Source: Akkermansia muciniphila
GTDB taxonomy: Bacteria > Verrucomicrobiota > Verrucomicrobiia > Limisphaerales > SXTU01
NCBI GenBank assembly: GCA_945874145.1
Contig: CAMCFN010000010.1
Location: 21,309-85,308, forward strand
DNA: 64,000 bases
Direction of reading: 5' to 3'
In this document: in pieces, positions 17,238 to 25,555 of the stretch
Numbering within the stretch: the first letter of the stretch is position 1
Layout: the number at the start of each line of letters is the position of its first letter
Program-made: the position numbers and the translations under genes
Notes under the pieces: generated by a model
What the model was told of the DNA's origin: nothing
The model's input: the letters and a program-made list of their open reading frames with translations, nothing else
Database searches by the model: none

Positions 17238-17334
17238 GGCGCGGCGTTTACGCCGCTTCGCCATCCGAACCTCCACCGCCCTTCGTTTCGTCCTTGTCTG
17301 CTAAAACGTTCGAGCGGCCTGAAGGCCGTGCCCC
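17238..17334. repeat. BIME-like inverted repeat pair, family A copy 2
   Basis: Two facing hairpin arms at 17238-17260 and 17311-17334. The first arm has a G-C closing pair around TAAA, the second C-G around TGAA, again with pairing kept. It occupies most of the gap between the YlbF-like gene and the lipoprotein gene. Confidence 0.75.
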
Positions 17335-17339
17335 GGGTC

Positions 17340-17369
17340 AAAACGCACCCTCGCGACTGAGGGCGTTTT
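17340..17369. terminator. Bidirectional terminator-like hairpin
   Basis: AAAACG pairs with CGTTTT and CCCTC with GAGGG across a 6-nt loop, with a 2-nt bulge. T runs follow the hairpin on both strands. It lies 43 bp before the lipoprotein start, so it would shield that gene from upstream transcripts or stop antisense ones from dus. Confidence 0.6.
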
Positions 17370-17412
17370 CTTGCCCGTTGACGACGGGGCTGGGACGGGT
17401 GTTACTCAGCCC

Positions 17413-17787
17413 ATGCACTGGTTACCGACCTGTCTTCTCGCCAGCCTGCTCGGCGTCGGCTGCACCACTGCGCCGGACGCTCGCAAAGCCACGCCACCAA
17501 AGAAAGGGGATCCGAAGACCGGCAAGACCGCCCCGCCCGCCGCCCCGGAGATCTCCCCCGTGAACGCCTTGTCCGGCCGGGTGATGCTGGTGAATGGCCC
17601 GCTCAAATACATCGTGGCGGAAGGCACGCTCGGCCGGTTGCCGGCGGCGGAGCAGATGCTCCATGCCTATCGCGACGGCCAGCGGGTGGGCGAAGTCCGC
17701 GTGTCTCAGCAGGCGCGCGGTGCCAATTTCACGGCGGACATCGTGCAAGGCGAGCTGCGCGTCGGTGACACTTTGCGCAGCGACTAA
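17413..17787 (+). CDS. Small lipoprotein of unknown function
   Basis: A 124-aa predicted lipoprotein. MHWLPTCLLASLLGVGCTTA has a hydrophobic core and a lipobox LGVGC, so the protein should be lipidated at Cys17 and sit in an outer or inner membrane. A proline/lysine-rich linker (KATPPKKGDPKTGKTAPPAA) follows, then a compact domain of strands: GRVMLVNGPLKYIVAEG, HAYRDGQRVGEVRVSQQ and TADIVQGELRVGDTLRSD. The last part resembles small beta domains seen in other verrucomicrobial lipoproteins but I cannot name the family. ATG 17413 is chosen because it starts the signal peptide. It is convergent with dus, 20 bp apart. Confidence 0.65.
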   Translation: MHWLPTCLLASLLGVGCTTAPDARKATPPKKGDPKTGKTAPPAAPEISPVNALSGRVMLVNGPLKYIVAEGTLGRLPAAEQMLHAYRDGQRVGEVRVSQQARGANFTADIVQGELRVGDTLRSD

Positions 17788-17807
17788 CCCCGCGCATCCC
17801 GGGCGGT

Positions 17808-18836
17808 TCAAAGGTGTTCGCCGGCCAGCAGATCGCCTTCCTTGAGCACCAGGGGAAACGGCTCCAGCGGCATCGGCCGGTCATGGCCAAGGAACTCCTC
17901 GCAGACGCGGAAAAAATCATCGCGTGTGCCGACGCGGCGGATTTGGTGGAGAAACAACCCGTCGGCATCCACGCCGAGGCCGACGTAGTTCAAATACTTC
18001 TTCATCTTCTGCACCTGCGAAAACTCGCCAATCCCCGGGCTGCAAACGGCCTCGTAGAGCGCGCGGATGTAGCCCAGCACATCCACGCCACGCGGCAGAA
18101 AGAGCGGCTCGCCCGCCAAGTGCTGGCGGATCTGGGTGAAGAGCCAGGGGTTCCGGATCGCGCCCCGGCCAATCATCAGCCCGCGCGCGCCAGTGAACCG
18201 CAGCACTTCGGCGGCTTTTCCGGCGGAATGCACGTTGCCATTGGCCATCACGGGACAGGGCAGGTGCGTCACCGCGCGGGCGATGAAGTCATAATGCACC
18301 TCGCTGCGATACATCTCCTTGACCGTGCGGGCGTGGACGGTGAGCAGGTCCAGCGAGTGCCGCGCGAAGATGGGCAGCAACTCGTCGAACACGCGCGGAT
18401 CGTCGAAGCCGATGCGGGTCTTGACCGTGAAGGGAATCGTCACCGCCTGTCGGAGCGCGCCCAAGATGGCGTCCACGCGCTTCGGCTCGCGCAGCAGGCC
18501 GCCACCGGCGCACTTGCGATAAACCACTGGTGCCGGGCAGCCGAGGTTCAAATCCACCGCGGCGATGGGCAGCGTTTGCAGAAATTTCGCCGTGCGGACG
18601 AGCGCGGGGATGTCGTTGCCAATCATCTGCGCCACGATGGGGCGGCCGGTGACGTTGGCGGTGATGGACTGGACGATCCACTTCTCCGGCGTCGAGACCG
18701 CGTGAACGCGCAGATACTCGGTCCAATACACATCCGGCCCACCGTAGCGGGCCATCAACGTCATGAACGCGAGGTCGGTCACGTCTTGCATCGGCGCGAG
18801 CGCGAGCAGCGGTCCGGCGATGGGGAAAACGTTCAT
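17808..18836 (-). CDS. dus: tRNA-dihydrouridine synthase (Dus family)
   Basis: A 342-aa flavoprotein that reduces uridine to dihydrouridine in tRNA. The TIM-barrel N-terminus LALAPMQDVTDLAFMTLMAR binds FMN, AVDLNLGCPAPVVYRKCAGGGLL contains the catalytic Cys, and FTVKTRIGFDD, DLLTVHARTVKEMY and VMANGNVHSA complete the FMN site. The ATG at 18836 (MNVFPIAGPLLALAPMQD) is preferred over 18944. The specific Dus class cannot be decided by eye. It lies 55 bp downstream of the ABC permease gene on the same strand, probably on one transcript. Confidence 0.92.
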   Translation of the reverse strand: MNVFPIAGPLLALAPMQDVTDLAFMTLMARYGGPDVYWTEYLRVHAVSTPEKWIVQSITANVTGRPIVAQMIGNDIPALVRTAKFLQTLPIAAVDLNLGCPAPVVYRKCAGGGLLREPKRVDAILGALRQAVTIPFTVKTRIGFDDPRVFDELLPIFARHSLDLLTVHARTVKEMYRSEVHYDFIARAVTHLPCPVMANGNVHSAGKAAEVLRFTGARGLMIGRGAIRNPWLFTQIRQHLAGEPLFLPRGVDVLGYIRALYEAVCSPGIGEFSQVQKMKKYLNYVGLGVDADGLFLHQIRRVGTRDDFFRVCEEFLGHDRPMPLEPFPLVLKEGDLLAGEHL

Positions 18837-18891
18837 GACCACGAAAGTCCAGGCAGTGCCGGGGACGAAGGGAACGAATACGGCGGCCCAA

Positions 18892-20025
18892 TCACGCCGC
18901 ACGCGCCATGCGGCGACGCGTCCACCAGCCGTTGAACTGGTCAAGCACCACGGCGAGAATCACCGCGGCACCGATGATGATGCGGCTGTAATTCTGGTCG
19001 ATGCCGAGGATGACGATGCCGTTGTCGATCATCTTAATAATGAGCGCACCCAAGAGCGCGCCCAGCGCGGAGCCCCGGCCGCCGGAGAGGCTGGCCCCGC
19101 CCACCACCGCCGCTGCGATGACGTCGAGCTCGTAACCCTGACCGTCGCCGCTGGTCGCGCTACCGTAGTAGCCGATGGCCAGCAGGGCCGCAACGCCCGC
19201 AGCGAGGCCGGAGTAGATGAACACCTTGAGCTTCACCAACTGCACGCGGATACCGCTGAACTGGGCGGCCAGCTCGTTGCCGCCCACGGCATAAGCCTGT
19301 CGACCCGCGGCGAGGAAAGTAAGATAGAACGTGCCGCCAATCGTCACAGCCAGCAGCACGCCAAGCGGCACGAGGCTCAGACCATCCCCAGTTTCCCAGC
19401 GAATCATGTAGCGAAACGCTTCCGGAAAATCCCCAACCGACTGCCCGCCGGTCATGACAAACGCCTCGCCCCGGAAGATGGCCATCGTCCCCAGCGTGAT
19501 GATGAAGGGATGCACTTTGAGTGCCGTCACCATCACGCCGTTGAGCACGCCGCACAGCGTCCCGACCGCCAGACAGGCCGTGATGCCGAGCATCAGCGCC
19601 TCATGCGGCGGCGCACTGGTCAGGGCCCCGCCGGGACCAAACGCCCGGAAAACCATCGCGCCCACCACCGACGCCAAGGCGTAGATCGCGCCCACGCTCA
19701 AATCAATTTGCCCGGCGATGATCACCAGCGTCGCCCCCACCGCCATGATGCCGATGAAGCTCGTGTCCTTGGCCAGTTGGGTGAGGTTGGCCGCGTTGAG
19801 AAACTTGTTTTTCTCCTCGAAGACCGGCACCCGCTCACCCTTCTCCAAGGTGAAGACCCGCTCGCGTTCGCCTTGGGCGTTGACCTGAAGCTTGGGCACT
19901 TTGACCGTGCCGCCCAGCAGCGTCAGCACGGCTCCGAGCAGCAAGATGACGAGGAGCAGCCCTCCCTCCTGCATTCCAAAGATCGCCGAGCGGGCGCGAA
20001 CAGTGATGCGTTTGGCAGTTTCCAT
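18892..20025 (-). CDS. RbsC-like ABC transporter permease (orphan)
   Basis: A 377-aa inner-membrane permease of the BPD_transp_2 family that serves ribose, xylose and related sugar importers. It has around ten hydrophobic segments; FIGIMAVGATLVIIAGQIDL followed by SVGAIYALASVVGAMVF and AAAVVGGASLSGGRGSALGA are the family hallmarks. Between the first two helices is an extra hydrophilic stretch of roughly 50 residues (KLQVNAQGERERVFTLEKGE onward). ATG 20025 is used since upstream residues are unlike the family. No ABC ATPase or binding protein is next to it; upstream is the divergent PSCyt gene and downstream is dus, so its partners must be elsewhere. Confidence 0.87.
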   Translation of the reverse strand: METAKRITVRARSAIFGMQEGGLLLVILLLGAVLTLLGGTVKVPKLQVNAQGERERVFTLEKGERVPVFEEKNKFLNAANLTQLAKDTSFIGIMAVGATLVIIAGQIDLSVGAIYALASVVGAMVFRAFGPGGALTSAPPHEALMLGITACLAVGTLCGVLNGVMVTALKVHPFIITLGTMAIFRGEAFVMTGGQSVGDFPEAFRYMIRWETGDGLSLVPLGVLLAVTIGGTFYLTFLAAGRQAYAVGGNELAAQFSGIRVQLVKLKVFIYSGLAAGVAALLAIGYYGSATSGDGQGYELDVIAAAVVGGASLSGGRGSALGALLGALIIKMIDNGIVILGIDQNYSRIIIGAAVILAVVLDQFNGWWTRRRMARAA

Positions 20026-20226
20026 GATGCGGCGCAGGCTAACAGACGGTGCACCGTTCGCAACCTTGCAGGTTAGAGCTCGCCCGCCAACCAGGAGTCC
20101 AGCCTTTACCAACTCCCTGAATCCCGGCGGGATGACGCCCGTGCTGACGTTGCGTTTTTCGAAATCTGACCGCAGTGTTCAGTCAGTCCAAAACTGACCT
20201 ATCGCGCGTCGCCCAGCTTTCGCCGC

Positions 20227-23200
20227 ATGAACTCACTTGCCACTCGCCACCGGCTTCATCCGTTCGCACCCGCGCTGCTCGGATTGCTACTGGCCACGCG
20301 CCTGACCGCCGCTCCGGCCCCCGCTCCCAAGCTCACGCCGCAGCAGACAGACTTCTTCGAGAAGAAAATCCGCCCTGTCCTCGTGAAGGAGTGTTACAAA
20401 TGCCACTCGGCCGAGGGGGGACGCATCAAGGGCGGCCTGCGCGTGGACACCCGCGATGGCCTGCTCAAGGGTGGCGACTCCGGCCCGGCCATCGTGCCCG
20501 GCAACCCCGACGCCAGCCCGCTCATCCGCGCCATCCGCTATCGCGACCGCAACCTCCAGATGCCGCCGGACGACAAGAAGCTTCCTGCGTCCCAAATCGC
20601 CGACCTCGAAACCTGGGTGCGCATGGGTGCTCCGGACCCTCGCGCCGATGCTCCGAACAAATACGGGGCCGCCCCCACCGACCCCAAACAGCACTGGAGC
20701 TTCCAACCCGTCTTCAAACCCATCGTCCCTGACTTCCGGAAGGACTGGGTGGCCCTGGCCCGCAACGCAATTGACCATTACGTCTTCGCCACGCTGGAGG
20801 CCAAGCAGCTCGCCCCTTCGCCGCGCGCCGACAAGCTTACCCTCATCCGCCGGGCGACCTTCAACCTCACCGGGCTGCCGCCCGCGCTTCAGGAAGTGGA
20901 TGACTTCCTCGCGGACAACTCCCAGAAAGCCTTCGAGAAGGTCATTGATCGCCTCCTCGCCTCGCCCCGCTATGGCGAACGCTGGGGCCGCCACTGGCTT
21001 GATGTGGCGCGCTACGGCGACACCACTGGCCGGCGCAACAACAACCGCGGCGAAACCCGCTACCTCCACTCGCACACTTACCGCGACTGGGTCATCAAAT
21101 CCCTCAACGACGACCGCCCCTTCGATCAGTTCGCAAAACTTCAAATCGCCGCGGACCGACTGGTCGAGGACGCGGAGTCCAAAGTCCAAAGTCCAAATCC
21201 CAAGGCCGACGGTGCCCAGGAGAGGGTGCCCACCGCTCCACCGTCGCGCAGCGACCTCGCCGCGCTCGGCTTCATCACCCTTGGCCCCCGGCTGAACAAC
21301 AACGCCGACGACTTGATTGATGACCGGATCGACGTGGTGGCCAAGGGCTTCCTGGCGCTCTCCGTCACTTGCGCGCGCTGTCACGACCACAAGTTCGACC
21401 CCATTCCCACGAAGGATTACTACGCGCTGCATGGGGTCTTCGCCAGTGTCTCCGAGCCCCGCGAAGGCGTTGAGCTGCCATCGTCCAAGGACACCCCGGC
21501 CTTCAAGGAATTCCAGAAGGCGCTTGCCGAGGCGGAAGACGCGCTGAAGAAATTTGAGGACGGCCTGCGCGCGCGGGCCCGGGGGGAGCTGGTGGGCCGC
21601 ATCAGCGATTACCTCAAGGCGCTCTATGATTTCAGCAACCCCACCAACACGGTGTCGCTGAACCAGTTCATGCAGCGGCGCAATCTGCTGCCGGCCGTCG
21701 CCGCCGGCTGGAAGGATGCGCTCGACAAGGCGAAGACCGAGCCGCATCCCGTGCTTTCCGTCTGGCACGACTTTGCCGCGTTGCCGCCGACCAATTTTCT
21801 GCGCGCCGCAACTCCCGTCGCCCTCCGGCTCCGCGCCCCCGGCGGCACGAACCGGCCCGTCAACCCGATCGTCGCCCGCGCGCTCAGCTCGCCACCGGGC
21901 TCCATCTCCGTGGTGGCCACGAACCTGGCGCGCCTCTTCAACGATGCCAACACGCGCTGGTTCCAAACCGTGAGCCTGTATGAGTCCCGCAAGCGTTCCA
22001 GCTCCACCAACCTCCCGACCGCGCCCACCGGCCTTTCCGATCCCGCACAGGAGGAAATTCGCCGCGTCATCTACGATCCCGCATCGCCGGCCTACCTCTT
22101 CACCGAGGACAAGGTCGAGGCTTCGCTCCGCCGCCTGCGCGAGATGGGCAACGTGCGCGATCAGCAGCAACGCCTCGTCCGCGTGGTGGATGACATTCGC
22201 ACTTCGCATCCCGGTGCCCCGCCGCGCGCGGTGGTGATCTATGACTCGCCCCAGCCGCGCGACAGCTACGTCTTCATCAAGGGCAATCGCGGCAGCCGCG
22301 GCCCGAACGTGCCGCGCCAGTTTCTGGAAATTCTCTCCGGCGAGGATCGCCAGCCCTTCCGCGACGGCAGCGGCCGACTAGAACTGGCGAATCACATCGC
22401 CTCGCCCGACAACCCGCTTACCGCCCGCGTGATGGCGAACCGCGTCTGGCTCCACCAGTTCGGCGAGGGCATCGTGCGCACGGCAAACGATTTTGGCCTG
22501 CGCGCGGAGTCACCCACGCACCCGGAGCTGCTCGATTATCTGGCGTGGTCGTTCATGGAAAACGGCTGGTCGGTCAAGAAGCTCCAGAAGCTCATCATGC
22601 TCTCGCACACTTGGCAGCAAAGCAGCGAGGACATCCCGCGCCATTCGCAGGTGGACCCGGAAAACCGCTGGCTGTGGCAGCAAAACCGGCGGCGGCTGGA
22701 ATTCGAGGCCCTGCGCGACACGATCCTGCACATCGGCGGCAAACTGGACTTCACCATGGGCGGCCCGGGCGAACGGCTGGATCGCGAACCGTATTCCGAC
22801 CGCCGCAGTGTTTACGGGCTCGTGGATCGGGCCAGCCTGCCCGGCATGTTTCCGGTCTTCGACTTCGCCAATCCCGACATCAGCACCGGCCAGCGGAACA
22901 CCACCGTCGTCCCCCAGCAGGCGCTCTTCATGATGAACAGCCCGCTCGTGGTGGAGCAGGCCATCAACACGGTGCAGCGCGGCGACCTCAAGGTGCTGCC
23001 CAACGACTTTGAACGGGTCAAGATGCTCTACCGCCTCATCTACTCCCGCCCGCCCACGGACACCGAGCTCAAGCTCGCGCTCAACTATCTGGTCAGCGAG
23101 ATGACCGCGCCGCGCGGCCCGCTGCCGGGACAGCCCCCGTGGGAGTATGGCGTGGGCAGCCTGGACAACCGCACCGGCCGGGTCGCGGCCTTCTGGCCGC

Positions 23201-23742
23201 TGCTCTACAACTCGCAGTCGCGCTTCTATCAGGGCGCAGCCCACCTGCCGGATTCACGCTCCGGCAATCTGCACCTCTCCGCAGGCGGTGGTCACCCTGG
23301 CCTCATGCTCACCCAGTCCATCATCCGTCGCTGGACGGCCTTGGATGACATGCTGGTGAGCATCGAGAGTTCACTGGCGCACACCGGCACCGGCACCACC
23401 GACGGCGTGACCGGCCACATCATTTACAGCGGAGCGGGCAACCTGATGCGTGGCGTGGCGCTCAAGAACGTAGTCGCCTTCAACATCCCGCGCCTGCGCG
23501 TCACGGCGGGGGAGACCATCGACTTCGTGGTCGATTGCCGCGCGGGCTCGCAGGGCGACACGTTCACCTGGGCCCCCATCATCAAGCAGCTTGACCCCGC
23601 GCAGAATCCGCCCGCCCCCACCGGCAAGCAATGGAACGCCCGCCAGGAATTTGGCCCGCCCTCCAGCGCACGCCGACTCTACCCATGGGAAAAACTCGCG
23701 CAGGTACTGCTGGAGACGAACGAACTGACGTTCGTGAACTAA
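20227..23742 (+). CDS. PSCyt1-DUF1549-DUF1553 secreted cytochrome-like protein
   Basis: A 1171-aa exported protein of the type expanded in Planctomycetes and Verrucomicrobia. After a signal peptide, residues 45-140 hold a PSCyt1 c-type haem domain (KECYKCHSAEGG, with CxxCH). DUF1549 follows (NAIDHYVFATLEAKQLAPSP, RRATFNLTGLPPALQEVDDF), with a second CARCHDHKFDPIPTKDYY motif at its end near residue 380. DUF1553 covers roughly 700-980 (NPLTARVMANRVWLHQFGEG). The C-terminal part adds a strand-rich module. Such proteins are thought to act in oxidative degradation of complex polysaccharides, often paired with DUF1501 proteins; none is here. Residues 316-326 contain a short in-frame heptanucleotide repeat. 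Confidence 0.92.
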   Translation: MNSLATRHRLHPFAPALLGLLLATRLTAAPAPAPKLTPQQTDFFEKKIRPVLVKECYKCHSAEGGRIKGGLRVDTRDGLLKGGDSGPAIVPGNPDASPLIRAIRYRDRNLQMPPDDKKLPASQIADLETWVRMGAPDPRADAPNKYGAAPTDPKQHWSFQPVFKPIVPDFRKDWVALARNAIDHYVFATLEAKQLAPSPRADKLTLIRRATFNLTGLPPALQEVDDFLADNSQKAFEKVIDRLLASPRYGERWGRHWLDVARYGDTTGRRNNNRGETRYLHSHTYRDWVIKSLNDDRPFDQFAKLQIAADRLVEDAESKVQSPNPKADGAQERVPTAPPSRSDLAALGFITLGPRLNNNADDLIDDRIDVVAKGFLALSVTCARCHDHKFDPIPTKDYYALHGVFASVSEPREGVELPSSKDTPAFKEFQKALAEAEDALKKFEDGLRARARGELVGRISDYLKALYDFSNPTNTVSLNQFMQRRNLLPAVAAGWKDALDKAKTEPHPVLSVWHDFAALPPTNFLRAATPVALRLRAPGGTNRPVNPIVARALSSPPGSISVVATNLARLFNDANTRWFQTVSLYESRKRSSSTNLPTAPTGLSDPAQEEIRRVIYDPASPAYLFTEDKVEASLRRLREMGNVRDQQQRLVRVVDDIRTSHPGAPPRAVVIYDSPQPRDSYVFIKGNRGSRGPNVPRQFLEILSGEDRQPFRDGSGRLELANHIASPDNPLTARVMANRVWLHQFGEGIVRTANDFGLRAESPTHPELLDYLAWSFMENGWSVKKLQKLIMLSHTWQQSSEDIPRHSQVDPENRWLWQQNRRRLEFEALRDTILHIGGKLDFTMGGPGERLDREPYSDRRSVYGLVDRASLPGMFPVFDFANPDISTGQRNTTVVPQQALFMMNSPLVVEQAINTVQRGDLKVLPNDFERVKMLYRLIYSRPPTDTELKLALNYLVSEMTAPRGPLPGQPPWEYGVGSLDNRTGRVAAFWPLLYNSQSRFYQGAAHLPDSRSGNLHLSAGGGHPGLMLTQSIIRRWTALDDMLVSIESSLAHTGTGTTDGVTGHIIYSGAGNLMRGVALKNVVAFNIPRLRVTAGETIDFVVDCRAGSQGDTFTWAPIIKQLDPAQNPPAPTGKQWNARQEFGPPSSARRLYPWEKLAQVLLETNELTFVN
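21176..21203. repeat. In-frame AGTCCAA heptamer repeat within the PSCyt gene
   Basis: Four consecutive 7-bp units, three identical (AGTCCAA) and one variant (ATCCCAA), lie inside the coding sequence. They encode a polar insert of the form SKVQSPNPKAD in the otherwise conserved DUF1549 region. Confidence 0.75.
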
Positions 23743-24166
23743 GCGGACGACGGAAAGGGGAGAGAAATCCTGAGGGGCAAACCCTAAACGAAGGTTCCTC
23801 GCCTGAACCTACAGATTCGTGCTTGGTCGGGTAACACCCCATAGCCACCGCCAAGGCGTGCGGACAGTTTGCGAGGCGAAACGGAACGATTTTCCAATGT
23901 GGAAATCTAACCGTTTCGATTAACCACCGACCGACCAACCGAACTGGAAGCCAAACTTCATGATAACTAGCAACCACATCCAGGCCGGCCTCAGTCTCAG
24001 CCGTAGTCATCTGTGCCTGAGCGGCTGTCACAGTCCTCAGCCCGACAAGTAGGGATGCCTCGGAACGTATGCTGGCTATTGTCATGCCCGGTGCAAGGAA
24101 TGGTGAACCTATCGCAACCATCGTGAGGCGGGTTCCGGTCGCTGGGTGCATTAAGGAACCAGAAAG
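23743..24166. other. 424-bp gap upstream of the metal-efflux operon
   Basis: No gene with family features is visible. A long minus-strand open frame covering this gap has no recognisable domain and runs into the ends of both neighbours, so I do not call it. The gap contains the strong hairpin at 23877-23918 and presumably the promoter of the operon starting at 24167. Confidence 0.5.
23877..23918. promoter_or_regulatory. Extended imperfect palindrome upstream of the cus-type operon
   Basis: CGAAACGG at 23877-23884 pairs with CCGTTTCG at 23911-23918, and inside it GATTTTCCA pairs with TGGAAATC (one bulged T) around an ATG triloop. The AAC and TAA between the stems form a small internal loop. 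There is no T run, so an operator or RNA element is more likely than a terminator. It lies 249 bp before the tolC-like gene; a role in metal response is inference. Confidence 0.5.
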
Positions 24167-25555
24167 ATGAGTTCGCCGCCTCGAAGTCCTCGATGGTCGC
24201 TGTGGGCCTCCGCAGGCGTCGCCGTGCTGCTCCTCGCTGGCTGCGTGGGCGTGCCGACTCCGAGCGAGAAGTCCGCCCGGCAGCAACTAGAAACCGTAGC
24301 CATCTCGTATCGGCCCGGCGACGCCCGGCCCCCGCTGCCCGTCTTGAAGGCCGACTCGCCCCTGAGCGATTTTCTGACGCAAGCGATGCTGACCCAGCCG
24401 CAAGTCGAGGCGGCTTACTACGACTTGGCGGCCTCGGTGCGGCGCATCACGGTCGAGCGATCGCTGCCGGACCCGCGCCTGACTTTCTCCGCGGACATTC
24501 AAGACGTAGTGATGGGGCTTCTGCCGGGCCTGATGATGGACTTCCCCGGCCCCGGCAAGCTGCGCGCCGCCGCGAACGTCGCCGCCGCCGAGAGCGACGT
24601 GAAGTATTTCGCCTTCGAGTCCGCCGTGCTGCGGACGGCCTTCAACCTCAAGAAGCCCTACTACCAGCTTCACTTCCTCGACGCCAAAATCGTCGTCAAC
24701 CAGGAGATGCTGCGGCTGCTGGCCGACGTGGAGAAGCTCTCCCGTGCGCGCAACGCGGTCGGCGCGGTCACATTGCAGGACGCGTTGCGGGCGCAGATCG
24801 AGCAGGAGCGGCTCGCCAACGAAATCGCCAACCTCCAGGACTCGCGCAACCCGTTGATAGCGCAGTTCAAGGGCGCGCTGGGCTTGAAAGCGGAGGACGC
24901 CGCGCCGCCAGTTCCCACTAAGCTGGAGACGACGCCGCTCGATTTGAAATCCGACCGGCTGCTCACCGACGCGCTCGCGCGCAACCCGCGCCTCAAGGCG
25001 ATGGAAGCCGAAGTGCGCCGCGCCGATGCCTCCATCCGGCTGGCTTACAAGGCGCGCGTGCCGGACTTCTCCCTCGGCTTGGAGGTGGACGTGAAACCCA
25101 ATCCGGTGATTTTCACGCCGCAAGCCGGCATGACGCTGCCGGTCTGGCGGGACAAGATTGGCGCTCAAATCGGCGCCGCGCAGGCAGACAAGCAGGCCGC
25201 CGCCGCGCGTTTCAGCGCCGATCAAATCATGGTGGCGGTGGAGTTCGCGGAGAAGTCCTTCATGTTTCGCGAAGCCACGCGCAACCTCGAACTGCTCAAC
25301 GACCGCCTCCTGCCCAAGGCGCGGCAATCACTCGACGTCGCGCGCTTCAGTTACGGCTCCGGCAAACTCGACTTCATCAACCTCCTGGACGCCCAACGCA
25401 CGCTGCTCGAATTCCGACTGGCCGAGGTCGAGGCGCGCATTCAGCGCGAACTGGCGCTGGCCGAACTCTCGCTCGTCATTCTCGGAACTCCGCCCGCCGG
25501 CGCACCCATTCTTCCGACGCGCTCGCCCGTGACCAAACCCGGAGGCACGCCATGA
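24167..25555 (+). CDS. Outer-membrane efflux lipoprotein, TolC/CusC type
   Basis: A 462-aa outer-membrane channel of a tripartite efflux pump. The N-terminus WASAGVAVLLLAGCVGVPTP carries a lipobox (LLAGC), as in CusC. Two outer-membrane-efflux repeats follow, with long coiled helices such as LQDALRAQIEQERLANEIAN and LPKARQSLDVARFSYGSGKL, FINLLDAQRTLLEFRLAEV. Length fits the family. It overlaps the next gene by four bases (ATGA) and leads an apparent five-gene plus-strand operon. The long gap upstream probably holds the promoter. Confidence 0.9.
   Translation: MSSPPRSPRWSLWASAGVAVLLLAGCVGVPTPSEKSARQQLETVAISYRPGDARPPLPVLKADSPLSDFLTQAMLTQPQVEAAYYDLAASVRRITVERSLPDPRLTFSADIQDVVMGLLPGLMMDFPGPGKLRAAANVAAAESDVKYFAFESAVLRTAFNLKKPYYQLHFLDAKIVVNQEMLRLLADVEKLSRARNAVGAVTLQDALRAQIEQERLANEIANLQDSRNPLIAQFKGALGLKAEDAAPPVPTKLETTPLDLKSDRLLTDALARNPRLKAMEAEVRRADASIRLAYKARVPDFSLGLEVDVKPNPVIFTPQAGMTLPVWRDKIGAQIGAAQADKQAAAARFSADQIMVAVEFAEKSFMFREATRNLELLNDRLLPKARQSLDVARFSYGSGKLDFINLLDAQRTLLEFRLAEVEARIQRELALAELSLVILGTPPAGAPILPTRSPVTKPGGTP

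Noticed and set aside
23582..24286. A minus-strand open frame across the gap before the efflux operon
   Set aside because: It overlaps the end of the PSCyt gene and the start of the channel gene, has no signal peptide or domain, and its apparent start lies inside a signal-peptide coding region of the other strand.
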